From UBA12087 sp964370815 (GTDB lineage: Bacteria > Chloroflexota > Anaerolineae > Anaerolineales > Villigracilaceae): a DNA stretch of 64,000 nt. Within the stretch, counting starts at the first letter, position 1. The number at the start of each line of letters is the position of its first letter. A program made the position numbers and the translations under genes. The notes under the pieces are model-generated. The model saw only the letters and a list, made by a program, of their open reading frames with translations. It made no database searches and was not told where the DNA came from. Below, piece by piece: positions 53,606 to 63,262 of this stretch. The stretch spans positions 62,001-126,000 of the forward strand of contig CAYJKQ010000005.1 of the NCBI GenBank assembly GCA_964370815.1, written 5' to 3'.

Positions 53606-54211
53606 ATGGATATTATTCTCATTCCTTGTTGTAAACGAAAAGTGGTAGGTGGTGATCGGAAATATCAGACATCTGTGCTTGCAGACATATTAGATACAAC
53701 GACTATTAACCATTTGATGGAAGCCCGGCTAAATTTGGGGAAACAATTAAAACTACAACCAGGACCAGATTTGGGTTTTCAAGAAGAAGAAAATATTGCA
53801 TACCTTCCCGCTTATCTAAGATACAATGGCGTGATCTACCAGGGCGGGAATGTTCGTAACCTGTATAAACAATTCGGAGGTCGAGTTATCATTCTGTCTG
53901 CTTTATATGGTTTGTTGGACGCCAACGATACAATTCGGAATTATGATCTTGCCATGACCGATATGCTTCCTGTGGGCATGCGAGTTTCTACATTTTGGAA
54001 AAAACATGGATTGCGGGATATCATTGAAGAATATTATCTTGCAGCAAGTACAGCAGTCCTCCATGACCTTCTTTCGAATACTTATCGTAAAGCACTTGAA
54101 CCATGGCCTTCACCAAAAATAATTCATTATCACGCTTACAATTATCCTGGACTTCGAACGGCTTCAAATTTTCCTCGAGGTAAAGATTTGAAGCAATTAC
54201 TTTCTCAATGA
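53606..54211 (+). CDS. YaaA/DUF6884-like protein
   Basis: The protein is 201 aa with IPCCKRK at the start (residues 6-12), LSALYGLLDAND near 96 and YDLAMTDM after it. These are the hallmarks of the YaaA/DUF6884 type, also seen in the 333-aa protein at 16412-17413, which has an extra N-terminal domain. It lies 12 bp after the glycosylase gene and 6 bp before brxF. The pairing of a glycosylase with a YaaA-like protein in front of BREX genes is the main clue to a role: handling a modified base is possible but unproven. Confidence 0.6.
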   Translation: MDIILIPCCKRKVVGGDRKYQTSVLADILDTTTINHLMEARLNLGKQLKLQPGPDLGFQEEENIAYLPAYLRYNGVIYQGGNVRNLYKQFGGRVIILSALYGLLDANDTIRNYDLAMTDMLPVGMRVSTFWKKHGLRDIIEEYYLAASTAVLHDLLSNTYRKALEPWPSPKIIHYHAYNYPGLRTASNFPRGKDLKQLLSQ

Positions 54212-54217
54212 GATACG

Positions 54218-54661
54218 ATGCCTGAAATCAACACTGATTTTTTCCAGAACAATTACGAACCCCTGGTTTTGATTGTTAACCCAGTCATTCATACCTTGGA
54301 GGAAGAAAAGAAAAGCCTACTGACCAGATTTAATTGGCCTATAATATCTATTGGTAAAGATCTGAGCAGGGACATGGTTTCTGGACAAGTTATTGGAACA
54401 ACAGCCATACAAACCTGGCTAATGGACCAGCTTGGGGTTTTCAATTCCAGTCCAATCCTAATATCCGACATTGACTTGCTCTTTGAACCAAGGTTCAAAC
54501 TTGATCCACTGATCTTATTCCAACGAGCCAGCAGATTATCTCGCATGATAGTGTTCTGGCCTGGAACATTTAATAATGAAAATGTGCTTTCCTATGCTGT
54601 GCCGGAGCACCAGCATTATCGTACCTGGCGAAATCCAGAAGCCAAGATTTTGACCCTATAG
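54218..54661 (+). CDS. brxF: BrxF-like small protein of type 3 BREX
   Basis: The protein is 147 aa. It has LVLIVNPVIHTLEEEKKSLL, then ISDIDLLFEPRF and MIVFWPGTF, and ends with a YAVPEHQHYRTW segment. This fits BrxF, the small P-loop-like first gene of type 3 BREX, although no proper Walker A is visible. It precedes brxC by 8 bp. It is distantly similar to the 165-aa protein at 14235-14732. Confidence 0.75.
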   Translation: MPEINTDFFQNNYEPLVLIVNPVIHTLEEEKKSLLTRFNWPIISIGKDLSRDMVSGQVIGTTAIQTWLMDQLGVFNSSPILISDIDLLFEPRFKLDPLILFQRASRLSRMIVFWPGTFNNENVLSYAVPEHQHYRTWRNPEAKILTL

Positions 54662-54669
54662 GAGTTACC

Positions 54670-57600
54670 ATGCGTTATCGTGACCTTTTTCAATTTGAAG
54701 CCATTGAAACCATCATTCAACTGCGAGACGCAGACAAACCAGAAGACGCCCAACACCTGGTTGAGACCTATGTGATCTCTGATCGCATGGCTGATCAGCT
54801 GACAAACCTGGTTTTTCCCCAACTTCAATTCCAATCACCTCACGACAATAAGGGCATTTTGGTAGTGGGAAATTACGGCACGGGTAAATCCCATTTAATG
54901 TCGGTTATATCAGCTATTGCTGAATACCCGGAATCAATCAAAGGAATTAAGCACCCGGATGTGAAAAAAAGTGCCAAAGCCATCACTGGAAAATTTAAAG
55001 TGCTTCGAGTGGAAATCGGCGCTGTTGAAACCAGCCTTCGGGATATATTAATCAGCGAGTTGGAAGATGCCTTGAAAAAATGGGGGACTCCATTTGAATT
55101 TCCTGCTGCAGATAGAATTGCGAATAATAAAAACGCCATTATTGCCGCGGTAGCCAAATTCCAGGAAAAATATCCAGACCATGGCATATTACTGGTAGTG
55201 GATGAATTGTTGGATTATTTGCGAACACGTACCCAACAAGCACTGATCCTGGATCTGGGTTTCTTGCGTGAGTTGGGTGAAGTTGCAGCGCAAACTCCAT
55301 TCCGTTTCTTGGGTGGACTGCAGGAGACATTGTTTGACAACCCGCGTTTCGCCTTTGTTGCCGAACAATTACGCCGGGTCCGTGATCGCTTCGAGCAAGT
55401 ACGCATTGCCCGTGAAGATATTGAATTTGTGGTATCCCACCGGTTATTGAACAAAACCGATGAGCAGCGTGCTCAGATCACAAAACACTTGAGATCTTTT
55501 GCACCACTCTACAAGCAAATGGCTGAACGATTGGATAAATTTGTCGAATTATTCCCCATCCATCCTACTTATATAGAGACTTTTGAGAGAGTGTATATTG
55601 CTGAAAAGCGTGAGGTGCTCAAAACCTTCAGCCAGGCCATGCGTGGCTTGCTAGACAAGGATGTACCGACTGACCAACCGGGCTTGATCTCGTATGACGA
55701 TTATTGGCAAAGGATCACTGAAAACCCAAGTCTGCGCAGTCAGGAGGATGTGGCTCAGGTTGTAGAGAAAAGCAAAGTTCTGGAAGGGCGCATAAAGAAT
55801 GCCTATACCCGCCCGAACCTGTTACCCATGGCAACCCGCATCATCCTCGCCCTCAGTGTCCAACGCTTGACAACCACCGATATTCATACCCGCCTGGGGG
55901 TTACTGCAGAAGAATTGCGGGATGGGTTGTGCCTGTATGCCAAAACACCAGAAAACACTTCTGATTTCCTGCTAGACCAGGTCCAGGTCGCCCTGCGGGA
56001 GATCATGAAGACCGTCCAGGGACAATTCCTTTCCTATGGAGAGGAGAATGGACAGTATTATATTGATCTCAAAAAAGTGGTGGACTTCGACGCCAAGATC
56101 AACGAACGTGGCGAGTTCATGTCTGAGGATGATCTGAATCGTTATTTCTACGATGCTTTGAGACAGACCATGAATTTAAGCGATACAACCTATGTCAGTA
56201 ACTATCCGATCTGGTTTTATGAACTCCCTTGGGTGGATCATAAAGTTACGCGGCCTGGTTATCTATTCTTTGGTGCACCGGATGAACGTACAACTGCCCA
56301 GCCACCTCGTGATTTTTATGTCTATATGGTCCCGCCATTTAATCATCGAAAATATAATGACGAAAAACATGCCGATGAAGTCATTTTTGATCTGACCGGT
56401 CTGGATGATGATTTTGAACATAAAGTCCGCTTGTACGCAGGGGCGCGTGCCATGGCTAATGAAGCCACTGAACACCGTCAGGAATATGCTGATAAGGCGA
56501 CTGAATCACTCCGTGTTTTGAACCGCTGGTTAAACGAACACTTGAATAAACACTTACGTGTGACCTACCAGGGTGTGACAGAACCTATCGGTAAAATTAT
56601 GACCGATATGCGCAGTACTGCCAGTCAAAATATTGAAGATCTATTACGCGCCATATCTGCCCACCTATTAAGCCCGGATTTCAGCGAGCGTTATCCTGAA
56701 TACCCGACATTCAGTAGGTTAAGTCAGCCTGTAAGCGATAAAGCTCGTGAGAACAGTGCCATGGATGCTGTCCGTATCCTGGCGGGGCGTGGCCGTACCA
56801 ATCTAGGGTTGGGTATTCTTGAAGGGTTGGAGCTTTTAGATGCACAAGGCGAGATTCGCCCATATGCCTCCCGCTATGCCAACAAATACCTGGAAATCTT
56901 AAAAGCCAAGGCAGAAAACCAGGTGGTTAATCGTGGTGAGGTTATTGAGACAATCGCCAGCGGATTGGTTCCCATTGAAAAGGATATTTTCTTTCATTTG
57001 GAACCGGAATGGGTTGCAGTTGTGTTATTAGCCCTGATCTATAACGGGGATATTGTTTTCAATGTGGATGCCCGTGAAGAGATGGACGCAGCTTCCATTG
57101 ATCGGGCAGCAACCCGCTCCATGAGTGATCTGACCAACTTCCGCTTTTTCAAACGACCAAGGGATCTGCCGGTGAATCTGTGGGTAATGGTTTTCGAAGG
57201 ATTGGGACTTCAACCCGGTCTGATCCGGGACCCGAATACTCGCGAAGAAGCCTTACGCACACATTTACAACCACGTGTCAGCGCAGAACTGGATAACCTG
57301 GTTAAATTGCAGAACCGCCTGCAGAGTGGCTTATTGTTATGGAACCAGCCTGTGTTTACCGACCGATACACCATGGTGGTCGAAGGTGGGACCGTGGTTG
57401 CCAGTGATCAGCCAGATGTCTTGCTCTCTATCAACGATCTATCGCCCGGACTGCGTGGCTACAAACAATTCCTGGAAGAGTTGGCCAAGATCAACACTGT
57501 GGGTAAATTACGCAATCTTCGCTTGACTCCCACCGAGATCCAGAATGCATTGACAGATCATCAGCGGGTTGAAAAATCCAATCAATTGCTGGAACTGGTG

Positions 57601-58449
57601 AGCCAGCTGCAGCCTTTGGCTTCTTACCTGGCTGAAGCCATGGCAAACTTCCAGCGGGATGAAGAGTGGGTTCAAAATGCAGAAACCAAACGCTCGGAAA
57701 TTTTGGATGAAGTCCGCCGCTTTGGGCGTGGTGAAAATTCTCGCACAGCCAATGAATTACGCCGTGAACTGGAAACGCTTAAACAAGCCTACATCCATGC
57801 CTATTCCGACCATCACAACCGTCGGGTGCTGGATTTACAAGGAGATGAACGCCGAACGCGTTTGTATGCAGATGCCAGGTTGATTGCTCTCAAAGACTTG
57901 GGCAGAATGGATCTATTAAGTGTTTCAGGTGCTGCTGATTTGAACGCCTGGGGACAGACCATATCCGGATTAAAAACCTGTCGGGATTTCCACGAAGGCA
58001 TCTTAAATGAATCACCTACTTGCCGGTGTGGTTTCCGCCCGGCTAATAGCGCAGATATTCAACAAGCCAGTCAAGTGATTGAACGGCTGGATACAACTTT
58101 GGATAATCTATTGACCCGTTGGCGCCAGGCTCTGAGGGATGCTCTCTCCAGTCAGGCAGCCAGGTCCAGCCTTGAGGCGATGACCGCTAATGAGCGCAAA
58201 CCAGTGGAGGTTTTTCTATCCCAGGACGATCAGGAAACGGTCATTCCCAAGGGATTTGTTCAGTCAGCCAATCAGGCTCTGCGTGGTATTCAGGCCATCA
58301 CCTTACCTGTGGATGCTCTCTTGGAAGCACTCAAGACAGGTGGTTTGCCAACCACAACGGATGAGCTCCAACGCCGTTTCTCAGAATTTGTGAACAAACA
58401 GATGCATGGACACGATGCAAACACAACCCGACTGACCTTGGATCGGTAA
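54670..58449 (+). CDS. brxC: BrxC-like ATPase (DUF6079-like) of the second BREX locus
   Basis: The protein is 1259 aa. Walker A VGNYGTGKSH is at about 66-75 and Walker B LLVVDELLDYL at about 174-184. A long helical region follows, and a Cys cluster (CRDF, then CRCG) lies at about 1104-1122. These match the DUF6079/BrxC of type 3 BREX rather than the 1308-aa BrxC at 10305, with which it shares overall plan but little sequence. It sits between brxF and the methyltransferase (15-bp gap), the standard type 3 order. Confidence 0.88.
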   Translation: MRYRDLFQFEAIETIIQLRDADKPEDAQHLVETYVISDRMADQLTNLVFPQLQFQSPHDNKGILVVGNYGTGKSHLMSVISAIAEYPESIKGIKHPDVKKSAKAITGKFKVLRVEIGAVETSLRDILISELEDALKKWGTPFEFPAADRIANNKNAIIAAVAKFQEKYPDHGILLVVDELLDYLRTRTQQALILDLGFLRELGEVAAQTPFRFLGGLQETLFDNPRFAFVAEQLRRVRDRFEQVRIAREDIEFVVSHRLLNKTDEQRAQITKHLRSFAPLYKQMAERLDKFVELFPIHPTYIETFERVYIAEKREVLKTFSQAMRGLLDKDVPTDQPGLISYDDYWQRITENPSLRSQEDVAQVVEKSKVLEGRIKNAYTRPNLLPMATRIILALSVQRLTTTDIHTRLGVTAEELRDGLCLYAKTPENTSDFLLDQVQVALREIMKTVQGQFLSYGEENGQYYIDLKKVVDFDAKINERGEFMSEDDLNRYFYDALRQTMNLSDTTYVSNYPIWFYELPWVDHKVTRPGYLFFGAPDERTTAQPPRDFYVYMVPPFNHRKYNDEKHADEVIFDLTGLDDDFEHKVRLYAGARAMANEATEHRQEYADKATESLRVLNRWLNEHLNKHLRVTYQGVTEPIGKIMTDMRSTASQNIEDLLRAISAHLLSPDFSERYPEYPTFSRLSQPVSDKARENSAMDAVRILAGRGRTNLGLGILEGLELLDAQGEIRPYASRYANKYLEILKAKAENQVVNRGEVIETIASGLVPIEKDIFFHLEPEWVAVVLLALIYNGDIVFNVDAREEMDAASIDRAATRSMSDLTNFRFFKRPRDLPVNLWVMVFEGLGLQPGLIRDPNTREEALRTHLQPRVSAELDNLVKLQNRLQSGLLLWNQPVFTDRYTMVVEGGTVVASDQPDVLLSINDLSPGLRGYKQFLEELAKINTVGKLRNLRLTPTEIQNALTDHQRVEKSNQLLELVSQLQPLASYLAEAMANFQRDEEWVQNAETKRSEILDEVRRFGRGENSRTANELRRELETLKQAYIHAYSDHHNRRVLDLQGDERRTRLYADARLIALKDLGRMDLLSVSGAADLNAWGQTISGLKTCRDFHEGILNESPTCRCGFRPANSADIQQASQVIERLDTTLDNLLTRWRQALRDALSSQAARSSLEAMTANERKPVEVFLSQDDQETVIPKGFVQSANQALRGIQAITLPVDALLEALKTGGLPTTTDELQRRFSEFVNKQMHGHDANTTRLTLDR

Positions 58450-58464
58450 TTAACGGGAGACATT

Positions 58465-61143
58465 ATGACAGACAACTACGAACAGGACAACCTGATCCGG
58501 GAAGAAGAGACAGGAATTTCAGCCGAAGAACAGGCTAAAAAAGAAAGTTACCGCCAGCGGTTGGCTGAATTTCTTAAAGACCCGGATTCCCGCCAGATCG
58601 AAGGCTTCCCTATTGGCACAGACGAGGATATCCTGGCACTTTCAGACCCACCTTATTACACTGCTTGCCCAAACCCCTTCTTACCAGAGATCATCGCTGA
58701 ATGGCAGCAGGAACGTGAAGAACTGCGACAGGAACTTGGTTTGAAGGAAGAAGGCTACCAACGCGAACCTTTTGCCGCAGATGTATCAGAGGGGAAAAAC
58801 CATCCCATCTACAATGCTCATTCTTACCATACAAAGGTGCCTCATAAAGCCATCATGCGCTACATTTTGCATTACACCGACCCAGGCGACATCGTCTTTG
58901 ATGGTTTTTGTGGAACGGGTATGACCGGCGTGGCTGCCCAGCTGTGCGGTGACAAGAAAGCTGTGGAGGAATTGGGTTACCGCGTGGATGTTGACGGAAT
59001 CGTTTGGGAAGGGAGCAAAGCCATCTCGCGGCTGGGAGTGCGCAAGGCGGTATTGAATGACCTTTCACCTGCTGCTACTTTTGTTTCTTATAACTACAAC
59101 ACCCCGGTAGATGCAGCTATCTTTGAGCTTGAAGCCCGGCACATTTTGCGCGAAGTTGAACAGGAATGCGGTTGGATGTACGAAACAATCCACACTGATG
59201 GCAAAACAAAGGGAAGGATCAATTACACAGTCTGGTCGGATGTATATATGTGCCCTGCTTGTGGACGTGAGATGCTCTTTTGGGAAGTGGCAGTGGACAA
59301 AAATATAAACTTAATATTCAAGGCTTGGAACTGTCCGGGTTGCGCAGCATTATTGGCAAAAAGCCCGAAAAAAGAGAGTGGTGAGTTGAAGGTAGAACGT
59401 GTCATGGAAACCCGTTTTGACAGTAATTTGAAACAGACTATACGCCAGGCCAAGCAAACGCCAGTTCTGATCAATTACAATGTCGGTAAGAAGAAGTTTG
59501 AAAAGCGACCAGATTACCACGATTTAAAACTTATTCAAAAGATTGAGGAAAGTGAGGCCCATTATACATTCCCGATTAATGAATTACCTTTCGGTTTCAA
59601 TACTCAACAACCTAAAATTAGTCATGGATTAACACATGTGCATCATTTTTATACCCACAGAAATTTATATATTTTAGCTGCAATTTATTCCAAATTACGA
59701 ACGCATGTACATTTACTCTGGTTTAATAGCCAATTGATAAATATTTCTAAGTTAAACCGTTACAGACCAGATGTTTCTTTCCCTTATAATCCACTTAGTG
59801 GGACTTTATACGTATCTTCCCAAATTTCAGAAGCTAATGTTTTTACAGCATATAGAAATAAGCTTGAGCGAATGAAGAAAGCTTTTATTGATTGTAATTA
59901 TGGAAATTATGTAGGTTCTATACAATCTTCCACAAGGTTAATTGTTCAGCAGTCTAACTTATTAGATTATATATTTGTAGATCCTCCATTTGGAGGAAAT
60001 CTAAATTATTCTGAATTAAGTTTTATATGGGAGTCATGGCTAAAAGTTATTACGAATAATATAACCGAAGCCATCATTAACAAAGAACAACAAAAGAGAT
60101 TGGTAGAATATCAGGGTTTGATGCAAAAATGTTTTGATGAGTTTTATCGTGTACTGAAAGCAGGGCGTTGGATGACCATTGAATTCCATAACTCACAAAA
60201 TTCCGTTTGGAACGCTATTCAGGAAGCTTTGCAACATGCTGGGTTTGTGATTGCTGATGTACGTGTTTTAGATAAACAAAGTCTTTCCTTCAAACAAGTA
60301 ATTTCATCTTCAGCAGTCAAACAGGATCTGATCATCTCAGCTTATAAACCCAACGGTAATCTGGAAGAAAAATTCCGTTTAATATCCGGTACTAATGACG
60401 GGGTCTGGGAGTTTGTTCGTTACCATTTGGGTAAACTTCCGGTGGTCAATCAATCTAACGGTAATGCTTTTGTGAACACTGAGAGACAACCATACCTACT
60501 CTTTGACCGCATGGTGGCTTTCCACGTTCAGCGTGGGGTGATGGTTCCGATCTCCTCGCCTGAATTCTACGCTGGGCTGGATCAGCACTTCATCCTCAGG
60601 GATGGTATGTACTTCCTGCCCGACCAGGTGGCTGAGTATGACCGTACCATCCTTGCATCAGGCACACCAACCCAACTGCCTCTGTTTGTCAATGACGAGA
60701 AGACCACTATTGCTTGGCTGCGTCAGCAGCTAGACCCCGCTCTTGGTGGTGAGCCTCGAACCCGCGGTGACCTGACCAATCCATTCAACCAGAACATGCA
60801 TCGGGTTAAGCATGAAACGCCATTGGAGTTGATCGAAATCTTGGAACAGAACTTCCTGCAGGATGAAGAGGGCAGGTGGTATGTGCCTGACCACAACAAA
60901 GCAACCGACCTGGATAAAATTCGCCAGCGATCGTTGCTAAAAGAATTTAAAGACTATGTTAAAGATACTGGTCGCTTGCGCCAATTCCGCACCGAAGCGG
61001 TGCGTGCAGGTTTTGGAGATTGCTGGAAAAAGAGTGACTATGAAACGATAATAAAAGTTGCTGAGCGCTTGCCTGAAATCGTATTACGTGAAGATCCGGA
61101 CTTGCTGATGTATTACGACAATGCCACCTTGAGAATGAAATAG
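58465..61143 (+). CDS. pglXI: PglXI-type DNA methyltransferase of type 3 BREX
   Basis: The protein is 892 aa. SAM motif I DGFCGTGMTG is near residue 152, NDLSPAA follows near 200, and the catalytic DPPFGGN is near 507. Cys pairs (CPACG, CPGC) lie between them and probably bind zinc. Motif IV is DPPF, so the product would be N6-methyladenine or N4-methylcytosine. The C-terminal ~70 residues are helical and start RSLLKEFKDYV; they are a possible distant relative of the tail of the first locus's methyltransferase. The middle part (59600-60140) is more AT-rich than the rest of the gene. It lies in the second BREX operon. Confidence 0.85.
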   Translation: MTDNYEQDNLIREEETGISAEEQAKKESYRQRLAEFLKDPDSRQIEGFPIGTDEDILALSDPPYYTACPNPFLPEIIAEWQQEREELRQELGLKEEGYQREPFAADVSEGKNHPIYNAHSYHTKVPHKAIMRYILHYTDPGDIVFDGFCGTGMTGVAAQLCGDKKAVEELGYRVDVDGIVWEGSKAISRLGVRKAVLNDLSPAATFVSYNYNTPVDAAIFELEARHILREVEQECGWMYETIHTDGKTKGRINYTVWSDVYMCPACGREMLFWEVAVDKNINLIFKAWNCPGCAALLAKSPKKESGELKVERVMETRFDSNLKQTIRQAKQTPVLINYNVGKKKFEKRPDYHDLKLIQKIEESEAHYTFPINELPFGFNTQQPKISHGLTHVHHFYTHRNLYILAAIYSKLRTHVHLLWFNSQLINISKLNRYRPDVSFPYNPLSGTLYVSSQISEANVFTAYRNKLERMKKAFIDCNYGNYVGSIQSSTRLIVQQSNLLDYIFVDPPFGGNLNYSELSFIWESWLKVITNNITEAIINKEQQKRLVEYQGLMQKCFDEFYRVLKAGRWMTIEFHNSQNSVWNAIQEALQHAGFVIADVRVLDKQSLSFKQVISSSAVKQDLIISAYKPNGNLEEKFRLISGTNDGVWEFVRYHLGKLPVVNQSNGNAFVNTERQPYLLFDRMVAFHVQRGVMVPISSPEFYAGLDQHFILRDGMYFLPDQVAEYDRTILASGTPTQLPLFVNDEKTTIAWLRQQLDPALGGEPRTRGDLTNPFNQNMHRVKHETPLELIEILEQNFLQDEEGRWYVPDHNKATDLDKIRQRSLLKEFKDYVKDTGRLRQFRTEAVRAGFGDCWKKSDYETIIKVAERLPEIVLREDPDLLMYYDNATLRMK

Positions 61144-61160
61144 GAATTGTAAGAGGATTT

Positions 61161-61610
61161 ATGGAAACATGGATAATTGTTGAAGCTTTCGCAACTTCAT
61201 TAAGTGCTTTGATAGCAGCAATAGCAATTTACCAAACTGTTAAATTACAAAAGAAACAAATGCTCCTTGAAAAACGTCAATTCCTGCTACCTTTGTGGAC
61301 ACATCTCCAAGGACTAAGTGAAATTGATCCACAAAAACCCGTTTGGGTGGATGTAATTAAAGCTGTAAATATTCTAGAACTGATTGCCATTTCTTGGGAA
61401 GGTCAACTGATCGAAGAAAACATAATCAGGCGAATGTATAGCCATCTCTATATTGAGATGTACGATAACATAATGGATTGTAAAAATCCTCCTAACAATA
61501 TTTCAAAAGATGGAAGGCAAATGCTTTATGCTTCTCCTTCTGCTATTAGACTTTATGAACTCTTGAAAACCGAGTTCTCTGAAAAAGGTAAACTGAACCC
61601 CATAAGTTAA
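61161..61610 (+). CDS. Small membrane protein, DUF4760-like
   Basis: The protein is 149 aa. It has one N-terminal transmembrane helix (about 5-27, VEAFATSLSALIAAIAIYQTV) and then a charged coiled-coil start LQKKQMLLEKRQ. It is 17 bp after the methyltransferase stop, so it is likely in the same operon. Similar small anchored proteins occur in defence loci; the function is unknown. Confidence 0.6.
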   Translation: METWIIVEAFATSLSALIAAIAIYQTVKLQKKQMLLEKRQFLLPLWTHLQGLSEIDPQKPVWVDVIKAVNILELIAISWEGQLIEENIIRRMYSHLYIEMYDNIMDCKNPPNNISKDGRQMLYASPSAIRLYELLKTEFSEKGKLNPIS

Positions 61611-61623
61611 AGGAGAATGAACC

Positions 61624-61866
61624 ATGGATAAGGAAGCTAGTTTATTAGCTGATGCATTTATTGCTTCAAAAGAAAAAGAGTATATCAAAGTTTATAACCT
61701 TACCAAAGCTGGAAAACCCATCGAGGAAAAAGTTGTTGTCTTAGTTGTTAGAGCAACTCCTCAACTTGAAAAGGCTATGAAAGAATTCTCAGTTGGTGTT
61801 CATAAAGCAGTAGCTGGACCTCAAGGAATGCAATGCCCGATGTGTAGTGGAACAGGAAAAATCTAG
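61624..61866 (+). CDS. Small protein ending in a zinc-knuckle-like CPMCSGTGK
   Basis: The protein is 80 aa, with a mixed first part and a C-terminal CPMCSGTGK that could pair with another Cys knuckle in a dimer. It starts 13 bp after the previous gene (AAAGGAGAATGAACC). The family is not recognised. It may be the last gene of the operon: 244 bp of AT-rich sequence follow. Confidence 0.5.
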   Translation: MDKEASLLADAFIASKEKEYIKVYNLTKAGKPIEEKVVVLVVRATPQLEKAMKEFSVGVHKAVAGPQGMQCPMCSGTGKI

Positions 61867-62110
61867 AAGACTTCCATTCATTATTATTTTTTATCAAGTA
61901 AATATCTGCCATTATAGGTGAATAGCCTGATTTCTTTTTTTAGCAAAATCCTAAACGATCATCACTGAGTTTACTGATTACCTTGAGTAACTCCATTAAA
62001 CTACCGTTCTTAAATATCGCGGATTGTTTACCTGAATATTTGTTTCATAAAGATCCGAATTAATTGATTTAGTATGATAGTTTCCACCTGAAAATAATCG
62101 AGGAGTTACA

Positions 62111-62413
62111 ATGAGAAGCGAAAACAGAAAAATTGAAGGAAACCTTAACCTTGAATACGATCTCGAATTTCACGGAATAGTAACTGGGACAATAACCGTG
62201 CATCCAGGAATAACCTTATACTTGCAAGGAGTTTGCGGAAAAAACCTGATCGCAGAAGATGATGCAACTGTTTATGTTCATGGAACAGTAGGTGGAAACC
62301 TTGAGAATCATGGTGGCTTAGTGAAAGTATTTGGAACAATAATTGGACACATCATTGATTTTTCCGGATTAACTATTATTGATAAAAATGCGGTCATTAA
62401 TACTAAGAATTAA
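62111..62413 (+). CDS. Bactofilin-like (polymer-forming) protein
   Basis: The protein is 100 aa with beta-helix-like repeats (NLNLEYDLEFHGIVTGTI, GITLYLQGVCGKNLIAED, ATVYVHGTVGGNLENH), each rung ending in hydrophobic-Gly pairs. Bactofilins form filaments without nucleotides. It is preceded by AATCGAGGAGTTACA. Whether it belongs to the defence cluster is unclear. It lacks the usual terminal extensions. Confidence 0.65.
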   Translation: MRSENRKIEGNLNLEYDLEFHGIVTGTITVHPGITLYLQGVCGKNLIAEDDATVYVHGTVGGNLENHGGLVKVFGTIIGHIIDFSGLTIIDKNAVINTKN

Positions 62414-62553
62414 TAAGAAATTGCATAAAGAAGAAAAGTATATAAACTAGTTCGGGAGATTATTGTGAAACAAAGTCGTCATGCATTTGACATTTCTGCT
62501 GATTCATGCTATAAAATAACTACATCCCCCCTGCTCCTTCGGGTTCAGGGTGC

Positions 62554-62574
62554 GAGGCGGCGAAAAGCCGCCTC
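62554..62574 (+). terminator. Perfect 8-bp GC-rich hairpin
   Basis: GAGGCGGC and GCCGCCTC form a perfect stem with a 5-base loop GAAAA, followed by TGCTTATTT. This is GC-rich against an AT-rich background. It may terminate transcription of the bactofilin gene before the NYN gene, although the T-run is poor. Confidence 0.5.
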
Positions 62575-62586
62575 TGCTTATTTAAT

Positions 62587-63249
62587 ATGGATGGTTCAAT
62601 GATGACCCAAATTCCATCGGTCGTTTACGTGGATGGCTTCAACTTGTATTATGGGGCGATAAAAGGGACTTCCTATAAATGGTTGGACATCTCAAAGATG
62701 GTCCAATTACTCCTCCCAAAGAATCAAGTACTTAAAATTAAATATTTTACAGCGAAAGTAAAATCACACCCCCAAGATCCAGATCAACCACTACGCCAAC
62801 AAATCTACTTTAGGGCTTTAAGAACAATTCCGAATCTTGAAATTATACGGGGGCATTTTTTAACACATGAAGTTACGATGCCCTTGGCCAATTGTGCTCC
62901 TGGTCAACAACGATATGTACAAGTGATCAAGACAGAAGAAAAAGGTTCAGATGTAAACCTGGCTGTTCATATGTTGAATGACGCCTACCAAGGCGTATAT
63001 AAAGCAGCGATTGTAATCAGCAATGATTCAGATTTGGTAGAGGCAATAAACATCCTTATTAAAGATCTTAAGAAGGTAGTAATAGTTCTTAATCCCTTTG
63101 TTGATCCTTTGAAAGGTAGACCTAGCTTGGAACTTAAACGAGTCGCAACGCTTGTTAAGCCCATCCGGGAAGGTGTGCTGAAAGCCAGCCAGTTTCCTAC
63201 AACAATGAAAGATAAACACGGTATATTTAGCAAACCAACAGATTGGTAA
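62587..63249 (+). CDS. NYN-domain nuclease-like protein
   Basis: The protein is up to 220 aa. The NYN core is clear: VVYVDGFNLYYG at the start, EKGSDVNLAVHML (about 117-129) and VISNDSDL (about 141-148), which supply the acidic residues of this PIN-like RNase fold. The start is uncertain: ATG at 62587, 62599 and 62602 are all in frame and none has a good ribosome-binding site. It ends 13 bp before the DUF262 gene, so the two may be co-expressed. It may be an RNase in a defence pair. Confidence 0.8.
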   Translation: MDGSMMTQIPSVVYVDGFNLYYGAIKGTSYKWLDISKMVQLLLPKNQVLKIKYFTAKVKSHPQDPDQPLRQQIYFRALRTIPNLEIIRGHFLTHEVTMPLANCAPGQQRYVQVIKTEEKGSDVNLAVHMLNDAYQGVYKAAIVISNDSDLVEAINILIKDLKKVVIVLNPFVDPLKGRPSLELKRVATLVKPIREGVLKASQFPTTMKDKHGIFSKPTDW

Positions 63250-63262
63250 ATAGGAGATCATT

